Positions 1 to 11,029 of a DNA stretch of 64,000 nt are shown piece after piece. The stretch spans positions 1,364,001 to 1,428,000 of the forward strand of contig NC_086259.1 of the NCBI RefSeq assembly GCF_021018805.1. Reading direction: 5' to 3'. The stretch's first letter is position 1. Each line of letters begins with the position of its first letter. The position numbers and the translations under genes are program-made. The stretch comes from Prinia subflava. Taxonomy: Eukaryota > Chordata > Aves > Passeriformes > Cisticolidae. A model generated the notes under the pieces. The model was given only the letters and a program-made list of their open reading frames with translations. It searched no databases and was not told the origin of the DNA.

Positions 1-2532
1 AATCCCCCAAACATAAACAACAACAAAAATACATTTAAAAACCCCCACAAAACACTCGCCAATGAAGGAAAAAATACAAAGTTGAAGTCTCTTTTATGAC
101 CTTAATTCATGTCCATTCTGCCCTCACCACAGAGTGCTAGGAACCTTATCTGCAGAAACAGAGCAGGAGCTGTTTGCAATGTCAGCTCTGCAAGTAAAGG
201 TCCCCGATATCCTGATGCATAGAAAAGAACACAGGAAATGAACATCAAGATCATAAATTGATAACAAAATACAAGTTGTTAAAAAAAAACGCAAAACAAC
301 CCACAACAACTTGAATTATTTGGAATTCTCTCCACGGCCACAACAATCTGTAGGCACAGCTGTGAAGCTGCCAAAAAGCTGTTTAATTCAAAGTCTGGCA
401 TGTATTTTTCACTACCTCACTCAATTTTTAAAATGTGCTCTTAATTGCCAAAAGTGAGGGGGAAGAATGTTACTTGCTTTTGGTGAAAAAGAGATAATTA
501 TTTTTATCCATCATGTGTATGAAGGATAAAGTGCTCTAACACAAATATATTAATATTTGGAACTAAACACTAAAATGCCAACTCTTCAATACCATAATTC
601 ACACCCATTTACTGGACCCTTAAAAGTCTGCTTCCCAAGGGACCATTTCCCTGTTTATCCCAGCCAGCAATTCAGTTCTACAAAGCTGAGCTGTGGTCCA
701 GGAAAGGCATTAAATTAAAGCCAAGGCAGAGGAATCATCTGCAGATGATCAGGTAACAGCAGCAAGAAACAGTTCCCACCGTGCTCATTTCTCCTTTAGG
801 TCAGTGGCAGATTTCCCAGAAGCAGGAGACAGAGAAGCTTCTTCCCTTTTGTGTCTTGGCAGAAGGATTCCAAATTTTCCATCTTGAAACTCACATTACT
901 GTGGGCTTTTCTGAATGGAAACTTTTCCCCTGTGCTTACAGACCCAGTAAGTGCTCTCTGTTAGCCTGATTAAGTCAGTCAAAACCTGAGGAGAGATTTT
1001 AAATAAATTCACTGGGCTTTAGGTCAGCAAAATGTAAATTAAGTAAAGATGCAGCTCATAGGTATCCTGCAAGAAGTGGCTGTTCCTTTACCCCTATGGA
1101 GCTCAACAAGAGTTGAGGACATCAGGTCCTCAATATCTGACTGAGGTCTAAGAACTTTTCAAAGACTACCACGTACGTTTGAAAGCTTCAGTGTATTCAG
1201 TGGAGGCTGGAGTGACACCTTTTCCACATGCTGTAAAAAAACCAATTCTACTTCCTAACATGCTGGGACTTTTCTGAAATATCTACCAGCCCTATTCAGG
1301 GTTTCCAGAACAGACTTGCATTCTTAAATATTATTTTCTGATGGGGAAATCAAACTTTTCTTGTCTGAATTTAAAGCCATTGTCCTGATGAATATACAAG
1401 TAAGGTGAAATGGAAGTAAAAATAAAAACACCCATGGATATTTGAGTTTAGTTATGTAGCGCTCTGATTTCACTTTCCTACCTCTCCCTTCCCCACAAGA
1501 ACCATTTCCATCACCCAGACTGGGCTTTGGGAGCTTGGTTTAGCCTGGCAGTAACAGGTACAGGGGCACAACGTGTGCCTGCAGTCTGCTGAGATGACAC
1601 ATGCTCAATATCCCAATTTGCAGGAAATATCCCAGATCTTAATGGCTTGGCAGTCAGTGTGGCTGAGGAAATAGGTTCTTAGTTTGTCTGGCTCCAGCAG
1701 AAATGTTTTTCAGGTTAAGTCAGTAGGGAAAGGGTTTTGGTGTTTTTTAGCAGGAAACATTCCCTTCATCGGGACTGGATTTAAAATTACCCTGGAATGG
1801 TTAAAGAGCAGCCACAAAGCAGGTCTAGTATTTAAGATCATGATGTTGTGACTCTTTCATGGCTCTTGCCTGCTGCCAGGGAGCACAGAGCAGAGTGAGG
1901 AGGGAACAGTTTCCCTGGCACCAGCCCAGTGGCACAGGCAGAACCACAAAGCCTGGGTGCACCTGAGCTGGCTCCCCATGGAAACCCCACCAACCCAGCT
2001 GCCCTGCATTCCTGCTCTCAGCAGTCCCAGAGTGACCAGCACGACTCTGTGCAGCTTATCCAGCACAGCTCTGCAGCTCAGCAAGGAATCCTGCAGCCCC
2101 TGGCAGCACACACCTTCCCCCAGCCTGCCCACCCAGGCAGTGCTGGTGGAGCCCCAGACCTGCAGCAGGACAGCACAGAGGAATATCTGCTAGAGACCAT
2201 CACCAGCCCTCCATACCTCATTTCACAACTGAAGCAGCAACACCACCTCCCTTCCCGCAGGTTTCTCTAACCTGGCTCTTACAGGCAGGTGAGAGCAGGA
2301 ATGAGCCCTAGCTGCACTGCACTTATGGTGAGCACCTCTGGGATTATCTCTGGGTGGTTTTAAGTGTTATATTCTTGAGTGTCTGACATGGCAGGGTCAG
2401 CAAGGATGTGGGCTGAGGAACGAATAACCAGACACTTATTTTCTTCTCACTTCACTTGCCTCTGTTATGCTGAAATAATGTACTGTGGCATTTTTCCCAG
2501 GAATCTAATGAATATTTCTTTTTTTCTTTCAG
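1..2532. other. BEAN1 intron or upstream sequence; no gene seen
   Basis: I see no coding exon here. The earlier BEAN1 exons would lie to the left, and I looked for the preceding acidic, PP-rich exon without finding it. The stretch ends in a pyrimidine tract and AG that form the acceptor of the BEAN1 exon at 2533. Several small open frames around 1.86-2.27 kb show no recognisable family. Confidence 0.5.
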
Positions 2533-2791
2533 CTACGATGAATGTGTGGGACCAGGAGCAACACAAATATATATTCCCACAGATGATCCCCCCCCATATT
2601 CCCTTACGGACCCTTGCCAAAGAAATGAAATGCCTACAAATATCTGTATCAGCCAGGAAGAGGAAGCAGCATCTGGGACTGCAGGATGGGCTGCACACTC
2701 TGCAGTGAGGCTGCAGGACTTGCAGCAGCCCAGCTCGGCCATCGCGGTGATCTCCCAGTGCTGCTCCCCCGTGCGGGACAGCGGCGTGTGA
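2533..2791 (+). CDS. BEAN1: BEAN1 last coding exon (brain-expressed, NEDD4-associated protein 1)
   Basis: This is the C-terminal exon of BEAN1, a small single-pass membrane protein that binds the WW domains of the ubiquitin ligase NEDD4 through PPxY motifs. The exon follows a pyrimidine-rich acceptor ending at 2532 and opens with one base of a split codon. Reading from there gives YDECVGPGATQIYIPTDD followed by the PPPYSLTD motif, which matches the mammalian protein nearly residue for residue. The PPPY is the NEDD4-binding site. After it the sequence diverges from the mammalian tail, and the frame stops at 2789-2791. Only this exon is in the window, so signal anchor and basic region are not seen. 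Position and strand relative to TK2 and CKLF agree with human 16q21. The call is secure for the PPPY region; the last 50 residues are less certain. Confidence 0.85.
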
Positions 2792-3679
2792 GCACAGCCT
2801 GCTCCAGCAGAGACACGGAACACGCTCCCACAGCCACCGGATCCCAAATCACACCACTGAAAGTGGCTCTTTCCTTCGACTCTTCCCAAGAACTCACACC
2901 AGTGGAAGAATCAAACCTCTGGAAGTTTTATCAATTTTATATCGTTAAACAGGGATACAATGGGATTTTTTTTTACAGTGGATTTTGCAAGTATACCTAA
3001 AATTCCCTGTTTGTTTCAAAGTGTTCCATGGCATCACACAGCATCGAAGAGCAGCAGAGACAAGCAGTGCATCTGACCTTATAGAAGCACTGCAAAACCC
3101 ATTGAAATCAGCCACTCATAATGAAGATAAATGTTATCCAGTCAAGGTTACTTGTTGGTTTTATGATACTTTGCATGGTTTAGAACAGAAGGAAAAAGAA
3201 GACCATTTTGTTGTCATTGTGGGTGTCACTAGTACGTCTTGTTCAGTGTATTGAAAACAAAGCATTTTTAAATAACTCTTTGTCTATCTATCTATGTGTT
3301 TCAGTAGGCAAAGCACTGCCTAAAAAAATTATCAGTACCATGTAGAAGCAAAAGAAAAAAAAAATTTAAATATTCACATTATTCATTGTTCCCAGGCTTT
3401 CCTGGCCATTGCAAAGCCTGCTGCAAGTCTTCCTCAAAAGAAACCATCCCCAAATGGTGGAGGGGTGGCAGTGGGTCCCCAAAGTGCAGCTGGCTTTACC
3501 TGCAGAAGCCGCAGCACAGCGGTGTAGGCTGCAGCTGTACATCCTTCACGGGCCTTGCTGCAGCCAAGGGAAGGGCACAGGAATCCTAGAGGATGCTTCA
3601 GGCCAATTCCCACACACGGCTGCATTTCCAGGCACAAAGCAGTTTCTCCATGAGGAGCCTGGGTGTTACCGTGTGACCC
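2792..3679 (+). other. BEAN1 3' flank, probably 3' UTR
   Basis: No conserved coding sequence is seen. This stretch probably holds BEAN1 3' UTR and flank and ends at the target site of the minus-strand retroviral element. No clear polyadenylation site could be assigned. Confidence 0.35.
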
Positions 3680-3683
3680 CCGT
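3680..3683. repeat. 4-bp target site duplication (left), CCGT
   Basis: CCGT lies directly before the left LTR and is repeated at 11789-11792 directly after the right LTR. A 4-bp duplication is what gammaretroviral integrases make. Confidence 0.85.
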
Positions 3684-4442
3684 TGAAAAGAACAGGGCAT
3701 ATGCCTTTATTAATATTCAGCTCTTTATTAAAGTGATCAGCTCATTATTAAAATCATCAGCAGGATTGCAAAGTCCGATCGGAGTTTTCCACACTACTGC
3801 AGCCATCTGAAGGAGCAGGTGCTGTCCCAGTGGATGCTGAGTCCTTGTTCCCATAGAAACAGCTGGCAGTTCTCTCTGGTCAACCATCAGAAGGCAGAGC
3901 ACTGGCAGTCAGCTCTTTGCCCTCAGGGAAAAGTTTCAAGAGTTTCCCATTCTCTGCATCAGTCAGCTCAGCTGGCCGGTTCCCATTCCATTCAGGCTCC
4001 TCACAGGTCATGGCCAATCTTCAAACCAGGCCAGGAGGTGCACCCACTCCCCGCTCAGCCAGGGCACTATCCCATTCTCTTCTGACGAATCCAGCTTCCT
4101 GTCCCGGGGTGCAGTATCCCCCAAAAAAACCTCCCAGGATCCACGGGGGCGGCCCTGCCCTATCTGCATATCCAAATGCATATGCATTTGTCCTGGTCAT
4201 AGCCGAAGTTACTCTTGCTAAATGAGGTAGTTACAAAGGACAATAGGGCTATCTAGGTGTGGGCAGCTTCTTTTCACATTTCAATTAGGTAGGGAAAAGT
4301 TGCCAGGCAACTTTCCTTCAGGGCAGCTCTCCCTGCTCAGATTGTCTGGGGTGTGGGGGGTGTTACTCTAGCCAGGAGAGGGTCAGTTGTGGGGTGGTTG
4401 TTTTGGTTTGTTTTTTTTTTTTTTTTTTTTCCGTTCATAACA
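3684..4442 (-). repeat. 3' LTR of the minus-strand ERV
   Basis: This 759-bp terminal repeat appears identical to 11030-11788 at an offset of 7346. In element sense it begins TGTTATGAACGG with an A-rich run and ends CTTTTCA. Two AATAAA signals lie close to its U5 end (plus-strand TTTATT at 3707-3712 and 3724-3729). Confidence 0.9.
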
Positions 4443-4465
4443 AATCCCTCCTCTATTTCTTTGAT
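4443..4465 (-). other. Polypurine tract next to the 3' LTR
   Basis: In element sense a purine-rich run (AGAAATAGAGGAGGGATT) abuts the TG of the 3' LTR. This is the place and composition of a retroviral plus-strand primer, and it fixes the element's orientation. Confidence 0.7.
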
Positions 4466-4849
4466 CGGGCTGTAGCCCGCATCAACTTGCAGCTTCCTAC
4501 TGTGTATCCTCTCAGTAGACACTGCTCAAAGAAATTTAGGAGTTCTCTAGGGGAATTGCCCAGCGGGAGACTGAGCAGATGTGGGAGGGGTGCCTTTAAA
4601 CTTGGGTTTTTTATCAGGAATTAAGACACACTCGATAACAATTTAACTAGGGATAGGTCTCTTGGTCTCTCAATTGTTATCTACGTAGAAGAGGTGGCAG
4701 GTGGTCCTGTTGGGTCTGGTTCGGCATCAGGGGCGGTACTGGTCCTGTGACTCCGGTAACGTGGGTCTGACTTCTCTCTGGAGTTCACACTGCGGTATGT
4801 GTGGTGAGCAGCACCTGGAAGACACTTTCATAATTTTCCTCTTTTTAGT
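4466..4849 (-). other. 3' non-coding part of the minus-strand ERV
   Basis: This lies between the polypurine tract and the CR1 3' end. I see no env or other coding sequence in either strand. Confidence 0.45.
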
Positions 4850-6300
4850 TACAGAATTACAGAATCACTAGGCTGGAAGAGACTTCTAGGATTAAGTCTA
4901 ACTCTAATTACACGATGTCACTAAGTGCTACATCTACTCTCTTCTTACACACATCTAGGAATGGTGACTTCAGCTCTTCCAGCTAGTATTTATAGGGCTA
5001 GTGTTCTAAGCTTCTCACTAGCTTTGTTGCTTTCTTTTGACACGCTCAAGCATCTTAATGTCTTTTTTAAACTGAGGGGCTCAGAACTGGGCACAGTACT
5101 CAAGGAGTGGCCTCACCAATGCTAAGTGGCCTCACCAATGCTATGTGTAAGGAAAGGATGACCTTTCTGCTTCTGCTGGCCACATTATTCTCAATACAGC
5201 CTACGATATTGTTAGCTTTGGCCATCAGGGCATACTGCTGGCTCATATTTAGTTGGTTATCAACTAGCACTTTCAGGTCTTTTTCTGCTTGGGTACTGTC
5301 TAGCTACACTACCTTCAACTTGTAAGGTTGCAGGGGGTTATTGTGGCTAAAATGCAACACCTGGGATTTGGACTTATTAAACGTTATCTTCTTGGATTTT
5401 GCTTATCTATCTAATCATTTTAGGTTTCTCTACAGAGTCTTCTTACTCTCTAACAGATGGACACGTGCTCTCAGCTTAGTGTCATCTGTAAATTTACTAA
5501 TGAAGGACTCAATATTTTCATCTGTGTTATTAATAAATATAATAAATAGAACTGGCTTCAGCACAGACTTTTGAGGGACACCACTGGTGGCTGGTTGCCT
5601 GCTGGATGCAGCACTATTCGTTACTACCCTCTGGGCTTGGGTATCTAGCCAGTTCTTAACTTAGCAAAGAGTGTTCTTGTATAAGCTGTGGGAAACAGTG
5701 TCAAAGACTTTGCTGAAGTCTGAATAGACAACATAAACAACTTTTCATGTATCTACCAGGCAGGTCACCTGGTCAGAGAAGGAGGCTAGTGGGGTCGAAC
5801 ACTACTTACTTCTCTTAAGCTCATGCTGGCTGGGTCTGATACTCTGTTTATCTCATCAGTGCTGCACAATAGCTCTCAGTATAAACTGCTTTATCATCTT
5901 ACTCGGTACTTTGGTCAGGCTAACTGGCATATAATTACTAGGCTCTTCTCTACTCTTTATGAATGGGAATTACATTGGCTAGCTCTCAGTCATCTAGAAC
6001 TTCACTAGTGAGTTGAGACTGTTGGTAGATGATAGAGTGGCTTTGCAAATTTATCAGTTAGCTCTCTTATCTCTTTGGGATGGATTTCATGTGAGTGGGC
6101 ATTCAAGCAAATTACTACTTCTCTGACTACTTTGTTTTTGATAACAGGAGGACTATTCTGTTCTTTAAAAATATCTACTGACTCAGTATGACCACTGTCT
6201 TGAAGACAAGCTGTCTTCTCACTAAAGACAGCAGCAAAACAAAGCATAAAGTACTTCTGCTTTCTCTTTGTCTGCAATTACTAATTTTCTTCTTACTTTG
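4850..6300 (-). mobile_element. CR1 LINE fragment inside the ERV, sense on minus strand
   Basis: The plus strand reads as the reverse complement of an avian CR1 3' half. Landmarks include the terminal ACAGAATCAC octamer region with a GGCTGGAAGAGAC block near 4855-4885, the GGGCACAGTACTCAAGGAG block near 5090, and the GTCATCTGTAAATTTACTAATG block near 5490. It is truncated at its 5' side near 6.3 kb and heavily diverged. Most changes are C to T on the plus strand. It has the same orientation as the host ERV. Confidence 0.8.
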
Positions 6301-6394
6301 AATCATGTTCTAGATTGGCTAGGGGTTCTCTAGCGAGAAACTGCATAGGGTGATTAATTCTAAGTCACTTGTGTTCATTATTTTAGAGTCAGTC

Positions 6395-6520
6395 AACTAG
6401 TGTAAAGTCTTCTGGCTTAGCAATTTTTCTTTTGCAGGATCAACCTTTTAGACTTCTTTTATTAGGGTAGCTGTTACTGCAACTGTTTGCAGGCAAGTTG
6501 GTTATCTCTTAACTACTGGG
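6395..6520 (-). pseudogene. Reverse transcriptase (pol) remnant of the gammaretrovirus-like ERV
   Basis: The minus strand translates to a short stretch resembling the connection region of gammaretroviral reverse transcriptase. It is interrupted by in-frame stops at 6502-6504 (TAA) and 6397-6399 (TAG), both at places where the family carries tryptophan. The rest of pol is missing, so the piece cannot be functional. The assignment rests on remembered family pattern and not on an alignment. Confidence 0.6.
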
Positions 6521-6639
6521 TCTAGTAGTTTTGAGAGATAGACCGTAGACTTTGATTCTCACTATCAGGGATCTATAGTCTCTCATGCTTTGCCTTTTTT
6601 TTTTTTTTTTCTTGGTCTGAATTTTAGCTGGTGTCTATT

Positions 6640-7135
6640 AAGGGCATCTTATGGTCTCTTGGGTGTCACAGTCTATTTTTTTATTTTTGCTATCTGGACT
6701 ATCCGGGCTTCTTCTGGAGTGAACAGAACTATTAGAATAGAGTTTAACTCTCTCTAGAAATAACTATTTGGCCTCAGAAGCTGGTCTAGCTGGTTAGACA
6801 TTCCAATGGGGGCTTCTACTAAACCCTCTCTCTTTCTTAGAGTCTTGGGCTTCAGGGGTTGTCAAAGGTGCATTTATAAATTTTAATCTTTTTAATTAAT
6901 CTATAGGAACTTTTCTAAGGGGAAAGACCTCCTCTGTTCTTGGTGCTTTGGATTTGGTGTTGTAATCTGTCTCTTCCTCTAAAACACCAGGTACAGGGAG
7001 CAGTAGTGGAGACAGGCCAAGAGAAACACTGGGCAGGGGTGGTTCCCACTCCCAAGTGGGGAAGTGAGGGTATCACAATTGGTGAAGGGGAACTGTTGGA
7101 GAGGTTAAGGAAGAGACTGGAGGTACAGCTGGGGT
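6640..7135 (-). pseudogene. Capsid (gag) remnant of the gammaretrovirus-like ERV
   Basis: The minus strand gives a broken reading resembling the N-terminal half of gammaretroviral capsid: a proline-rich lead, a NAPLTT motif, then a block with LDQLL and FTPEEAR. Frame changes and stops interrupt it, including a TAG at 6754-6756 where the family has tryptophan. The fragment lies in the right order between leader and pol for a minus-strand element. It encodes nothing usable. Confidence 0.65.
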
Positions 7136-7802
7136 AGGAGGGAGAGTTTGCATCTTTTCACATTTTCATTACTTATAGTTTTCTAGCCAGCAGGCTGCAT
7201 AAGATAGTGGTTTTACATCAGGGTCTTCTTGGGCTTAGAGATGTTGGTTTAACTGGTTACACATTTACTGAATTCAGGTCTTACACTATGACTACTCTCT
7301 TTGTAATTTTACTCTTTGTGGTCTTTTAAGGATATTATTGGTCTGACAATTGTTCCAGGGGGATGTTAGGGAGAATCTTCTTTACTGTCCTTTTGGAAGG
7401 GTCTGCTTGTTTACTATAACATCATCTCAGTTTTTAGGCCATAAAATAAAAGGAAAAATGAAGTACTTTAACAATGCTTCAATCTAAACTGGAATATTCT
7501 GATTGGCAATCTAAACTTTAAGATAACTAAAGGTTGTCTGATCTCTCACAACTAAACATTCTGAATCTCTTTGCTGAACTTTAAAGGGTCAGAATATAAT
7601 TTCTTGGCAACCCACTTTTGACACTTTTTCGTCTGTCTCTTTTTAAAACTCTCTCTTGGCTATGACACGTACTACTATGAATCACACCCATTGTTTTCTG
7701 CTAAGGGTATCTCTCTTAACTTTTCGAATTAAGTCTGAACTTCTTTCTAGGCTTTCTAGGCTTGGACCCCTGCTGAGTCTTGTTTGAACTCTCTAACTTC
7801 AC
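7136..7802 (-). other. ERV interior, presumed 5' gag (matrix) region, decayed
   Basis: By position this should hold the start of gag, but no frame is open and no motif is clear. It is T-rich on the plus strand, like the CR1 and pol parts. The last 60 bases before 7803 look like a degraded half-unit of the adjoining tandem array. Confidence 0.4.
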
Positions 7803-9727
7803 AAGGCTTAGGAGGCTTGAACTCCCTGCCAGGCTGAGGTCGAACGTCCTGCCGAGCCTCACACCTGAACTCCGGCCAAGCCCCCCTTGCCCCCTAGGCT
7901 TAGGAGACTCGAACTCCCTGCCGGGGTGAGGTCGAACGTCCTGCCGAGCCTCACACCCGAACTCCGGCCGAGTCCCCTTCGCCTCCCTTTCCTACAAGGC
8001 TTAGGAGGCTTGAACTCCCTGCCAGGCTGAGGTCGAACGTCCTGCCGAGCCTCACACCTGAACTCCGGCCAAGCCCCCCTTGCCCCCTAGGCTTAGGAGA
8101 CTCGAACTCCCTGCCGGGGTGAGGTCGAACGTCCTGCCGAGCCTCACTCCCGAACTCCGGCCGAGTCCCCTTCGCCTCCCTTTCCTACAAGGCTTAGGAG
8201 GCTTGAACTCCCTGCCAGGCTGAGGTCGAACGTCCTGCCGAGCCTCACACCTGAACTCCGGCCAAGCCCCCCTTGCCCCCTAGGCTTAGGAGACTCGAAC
8301 TCCCTGCCGGGGTGAGGTCGAACGTCCTGCCGAGCCTCACACCCGAACTCCGGCCGAGTCCCCTTCGCCTCCCTTTCCTACAAGGCTTAGGAGGCTTGAA
8401 CTCCCTGCCAGGCTGAGGTCGAACGTCCTGCCGAGCCTCACACCTGAACTCCGGCCAAGCCCCCCTTGCCCCCTAGGCTTAGGAGACTCGAACTCCCTGC
8501 CGGGGTGAGGTCGAACGTCCTGCCGAGCCTCACTCCCGAACTCCGGCCGAGTCCCCTTCGCCTCCCTTTCCTACAAGGCTTAGGAGGCTTGAACTCCCTG
8601 CCAGGCTGAGGTCGAACGTCCTGCCGAGCCTCACACCTGAACTCCGGCCAAGCCCCCCTTGCCCCCTAGGCTTAGGAGACTCGAACTCCCTGCCGGGGTG
8701 AGGTCGAACGTCCTGCCGAGCCTCACTCCCGAACTCCGGCCGAGTCCCCTTCGCCTCCCTTTCCTACAAGGCTTAGGAGGCTTGAACTCCCTGCCAGGCT
8801 GAGGTCGAACGTCCTGCCGAGCCTCACACCTGAACTCCGGCCAAGCCCCCCTTGCCCCCTAGGCTTAGGAGACTCGAACTCCCTGCCGGGGTGAGGTCGA
8901 ACGTCCTGCCGAGCCTCACACCCGAACTCCGGCCGAGTCCCCTTCGCCTCCCTTTCCTACAAGGCTTAGGAGGCTTGAACTCCCTGCCAGGCTGAGGTCG
9001 AACGTCCTGCCGAGCCTCACACCTGAACTCCGGCCAAGCCCCCCTTGCCCCCTAGGCTTAGGAGACTCGAACTCCCTGCCGGGGTGAGGTCGAACGTCCT
9101 GCCGAGCCTCACTCCCGAACTCCGGCCGAGTCCCCTTCGCCTCCCTTTCCTACAAGGCTTAGGAGGCTTGAACTCCCTGCCAGGCTGAGGTCGAACGTCC
9201 TGCCGAGCCTCACACCTGAACTCCGGCCAAGCCCCCCTTGCCCCCTAGGCTTAGGAGACTCGAACTCCCTGCCGGGGTGAGGTCGAACGTCCTGCCGAGC
9301 CTCACACCCGAACTCCGGCCGAGTCCCCTTCGCCTCCCTTTCCTACAAGGCTTAGGAGGCTTGAACTCCCTGCCAGGCTGAGGTCGAACGTCCTGCCGAG
9401 CCTCACACCTGAACTCCGGCCAAGCCCCCCTTGCCCCCTAGGCTTAGGAGACTCGAACTCCCTGCCGGGGTGAGGTCGAACGTCCTGCCGAGCCTCACTC
9501 CCGAACTCCGGCCGAGTCCCCTTCGCCTCCCTTTCCTACAAGGCTTAGGAGGCTTGAACTCCCTGCCAGGCTGAGGTCGAACGTCCTGCCGAGCCTCACA
9601 CCTGAACTCCGGCCAAGCCCCCCTTGCCCCCTAGGCTTAGGAGACTCGAACTCCCTGCCGGGGTGAGGTCGAACGTCCTGCCGAGCCTCACACCCGAACT
9701 CCGGCCGAGTCCCCTTCGCCTCCCTTT
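7803..9727. repeat. Tandem array, 10 units of 193 bp
   Basis: Units start at 7803, 7996, 8189, 8382, 8575, 8768, 8961, 9154, 9347 and 9540 with the block AAGGCTTAGGAGGCTTGAAC. Each unit is two related halves of about 97 bp that share GAGGTCGAACGTCCTGCCGA. The copies are nearly identical. One site in the second half varies (CACACCC or CACTCCC) and runs A,T,A,T,T,A,T,A,T,A along the array. Because 193 is not a multiple of three, the array cannot be a coding repeat. It lies in the leader/gag-proximal part of the minus-strand ERV. Confidence 0.95.
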
Positions 9728-9889
9728 TTGTTTATCTGGCTGCTCTTTTTGTTTGCCTTTTTTTTTTTTTTCATAAATCTTGCTTGCCTTCTTGCTTGCC
9801 TGTCTGCTTTCTTGTCTGTTTCCTCACCTTTATGCCTGCTTTCCTGCTTGCTAATGATATCTTACTTGCTTGCCCGGATATGCTTAAAC

Positions 9890-10590
9890 TCTCTTGGGGA
9901 CAGCCCACCTGCCTCCTGGGACATCATGCCCTATCCTGCCAGGGACTTCCCACTTGCCCTATTAGGGATCTTCCTTGCCTGCCTGTCAGGGCATCCTGCC
10001 CTGCCCGAGACTTTCTACCTGCCCTGCCAGGGACTTTTTCTCACCTGCCTACTGGGGCATCTTGTTTTGCCATGCCGGGGACGTTACCTTGCACCTGCTC
10101 TGCCGGGGATCTTTCCTCGTCTGCCTGATGGGGCATCTTGCCGTGCCAGGGATCCTCTTTCAATTCCCTTCTGGAGCAGCCCTGCCAGGGACCTCTCGCC
10201 TGCCCTGCTGAGGATCTTCTCTCATCTGCCTTCTGGAGTAACCCTGCCAGGGGCCTCTCACTTGCCCTGCTGGGGATCTTCTCTCGCCTGCCTACTGGAG
10301 CATCTTGTCTTGTTATGCCAGGGACATTACCTTGCACCTGCTCTGCCGGGGATCATCCCTCGCCTGCCTGATGGGGCATCCTGCTGTGCCAGGGATCTTC
10401 TTTCACTTGCTTTCTGGAGCAGCCCTGCCAGAGACCTCTCACCTGCCCTGCTGGGGTCTCCTCTCACCTGCCTTCTGGGGCAGCCCTGCCAGGGACATTA
10501 CCTTCCCTGTTGGGGATCTCTCATCTGCCTTCTGGGGCAGCCCTGCCAGGGACCTCTCACCTGCCCTGCCGAGGATCTTACCTCACACCT
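9890..10590. repeat. Degenerate minisatellite, about 60-bp unit, in ERV leader
   Basis: The block CTGCCAGGGACCTCTCACCTG, or close variants of it, recurs with a following CTGGGGATCTTCTCTC and CTGCCTTCTGG. Units are about 55-65 bp with some compound ones. The plus-strand frame stays open for 414 codons because of the repeat, but this is not a gene. Confidence 0.8.
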
Positions 10591-11009
10591 CAAGAGCCTT
10601 TGCACCCTCGATGGGGCCCTCCCCCAAGGAGGCGCCTCAGTCACTCTTCTATGCCATTCGCTTCCCGCCCGTTCTCGGCCGGCACCCTCTCGGGAGACCG
10701 GAAACGCGATACTAGGGGGTCCACTCTCGCTCTGGGGGTCCGAGCTGCCGGCCCCCATCTCACTCAAGCACTCATTCACTCGCCTCCCATTTCCGCCACG
10801 GATTTATCTCACCCATCTGGCGTTCTCCTTTGCTTGGTCTCACGATGATCCCAGGGCCGATCCAGCGCTGATCCCAGGGCCGATCCTGCGTTCTTCTGTG
10901 CTGCTTGGTCCCACGCTGATGCCAAGGTCCGGGGGTAGCCAGCAATTCCCGAGGATCCCTCGAAGCCGATGATCGTCTTCTTCGCGGGTGGTCCTTTATG
11001 GGCGTGGCT
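10591..11009 (-). other. ERV leader next to the primer site
   Basis: GC-rich non-repetitive leader of the minus-strand element, apart from a short direct repeat around GATCCCAGGGCCGATCC (10.85-10.88 kb). It would be the place for packaging signal and splice donor, but I could not identify either with confidence. Confidence 0.45.
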
Positions 11010-11027
11010 ATCCCGGACGAGTCCCCA
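11010..11027 (-). other. Primer binding site, tRNA-Pro type
   Basis: On the minus strand the 18 bases TGGGGACTCGTCCGGGAT follow the 5' LTR after two bases. They match the tRNA-Pro site of murine-type gammaretroviruses except at one position (G to A). Confidence 0.8.
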
Positions 11028-11029
11028 AT

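Noticed and set aside
7803..9727. Possible CRISPR-like or coding repeat array
   Set aside because: Period is 193 bp with no unique spacers, 193 is not a multiple of three, and the host is a bird. It is a simple tandem array.
9728..10972. 414-codon open frame on the plus strand
   Set aside because: It owes its length to a minisatellite in the leader of a minus-strand retroviral element. The peptide is repetitive, has no known domain and runs antisense to the element.
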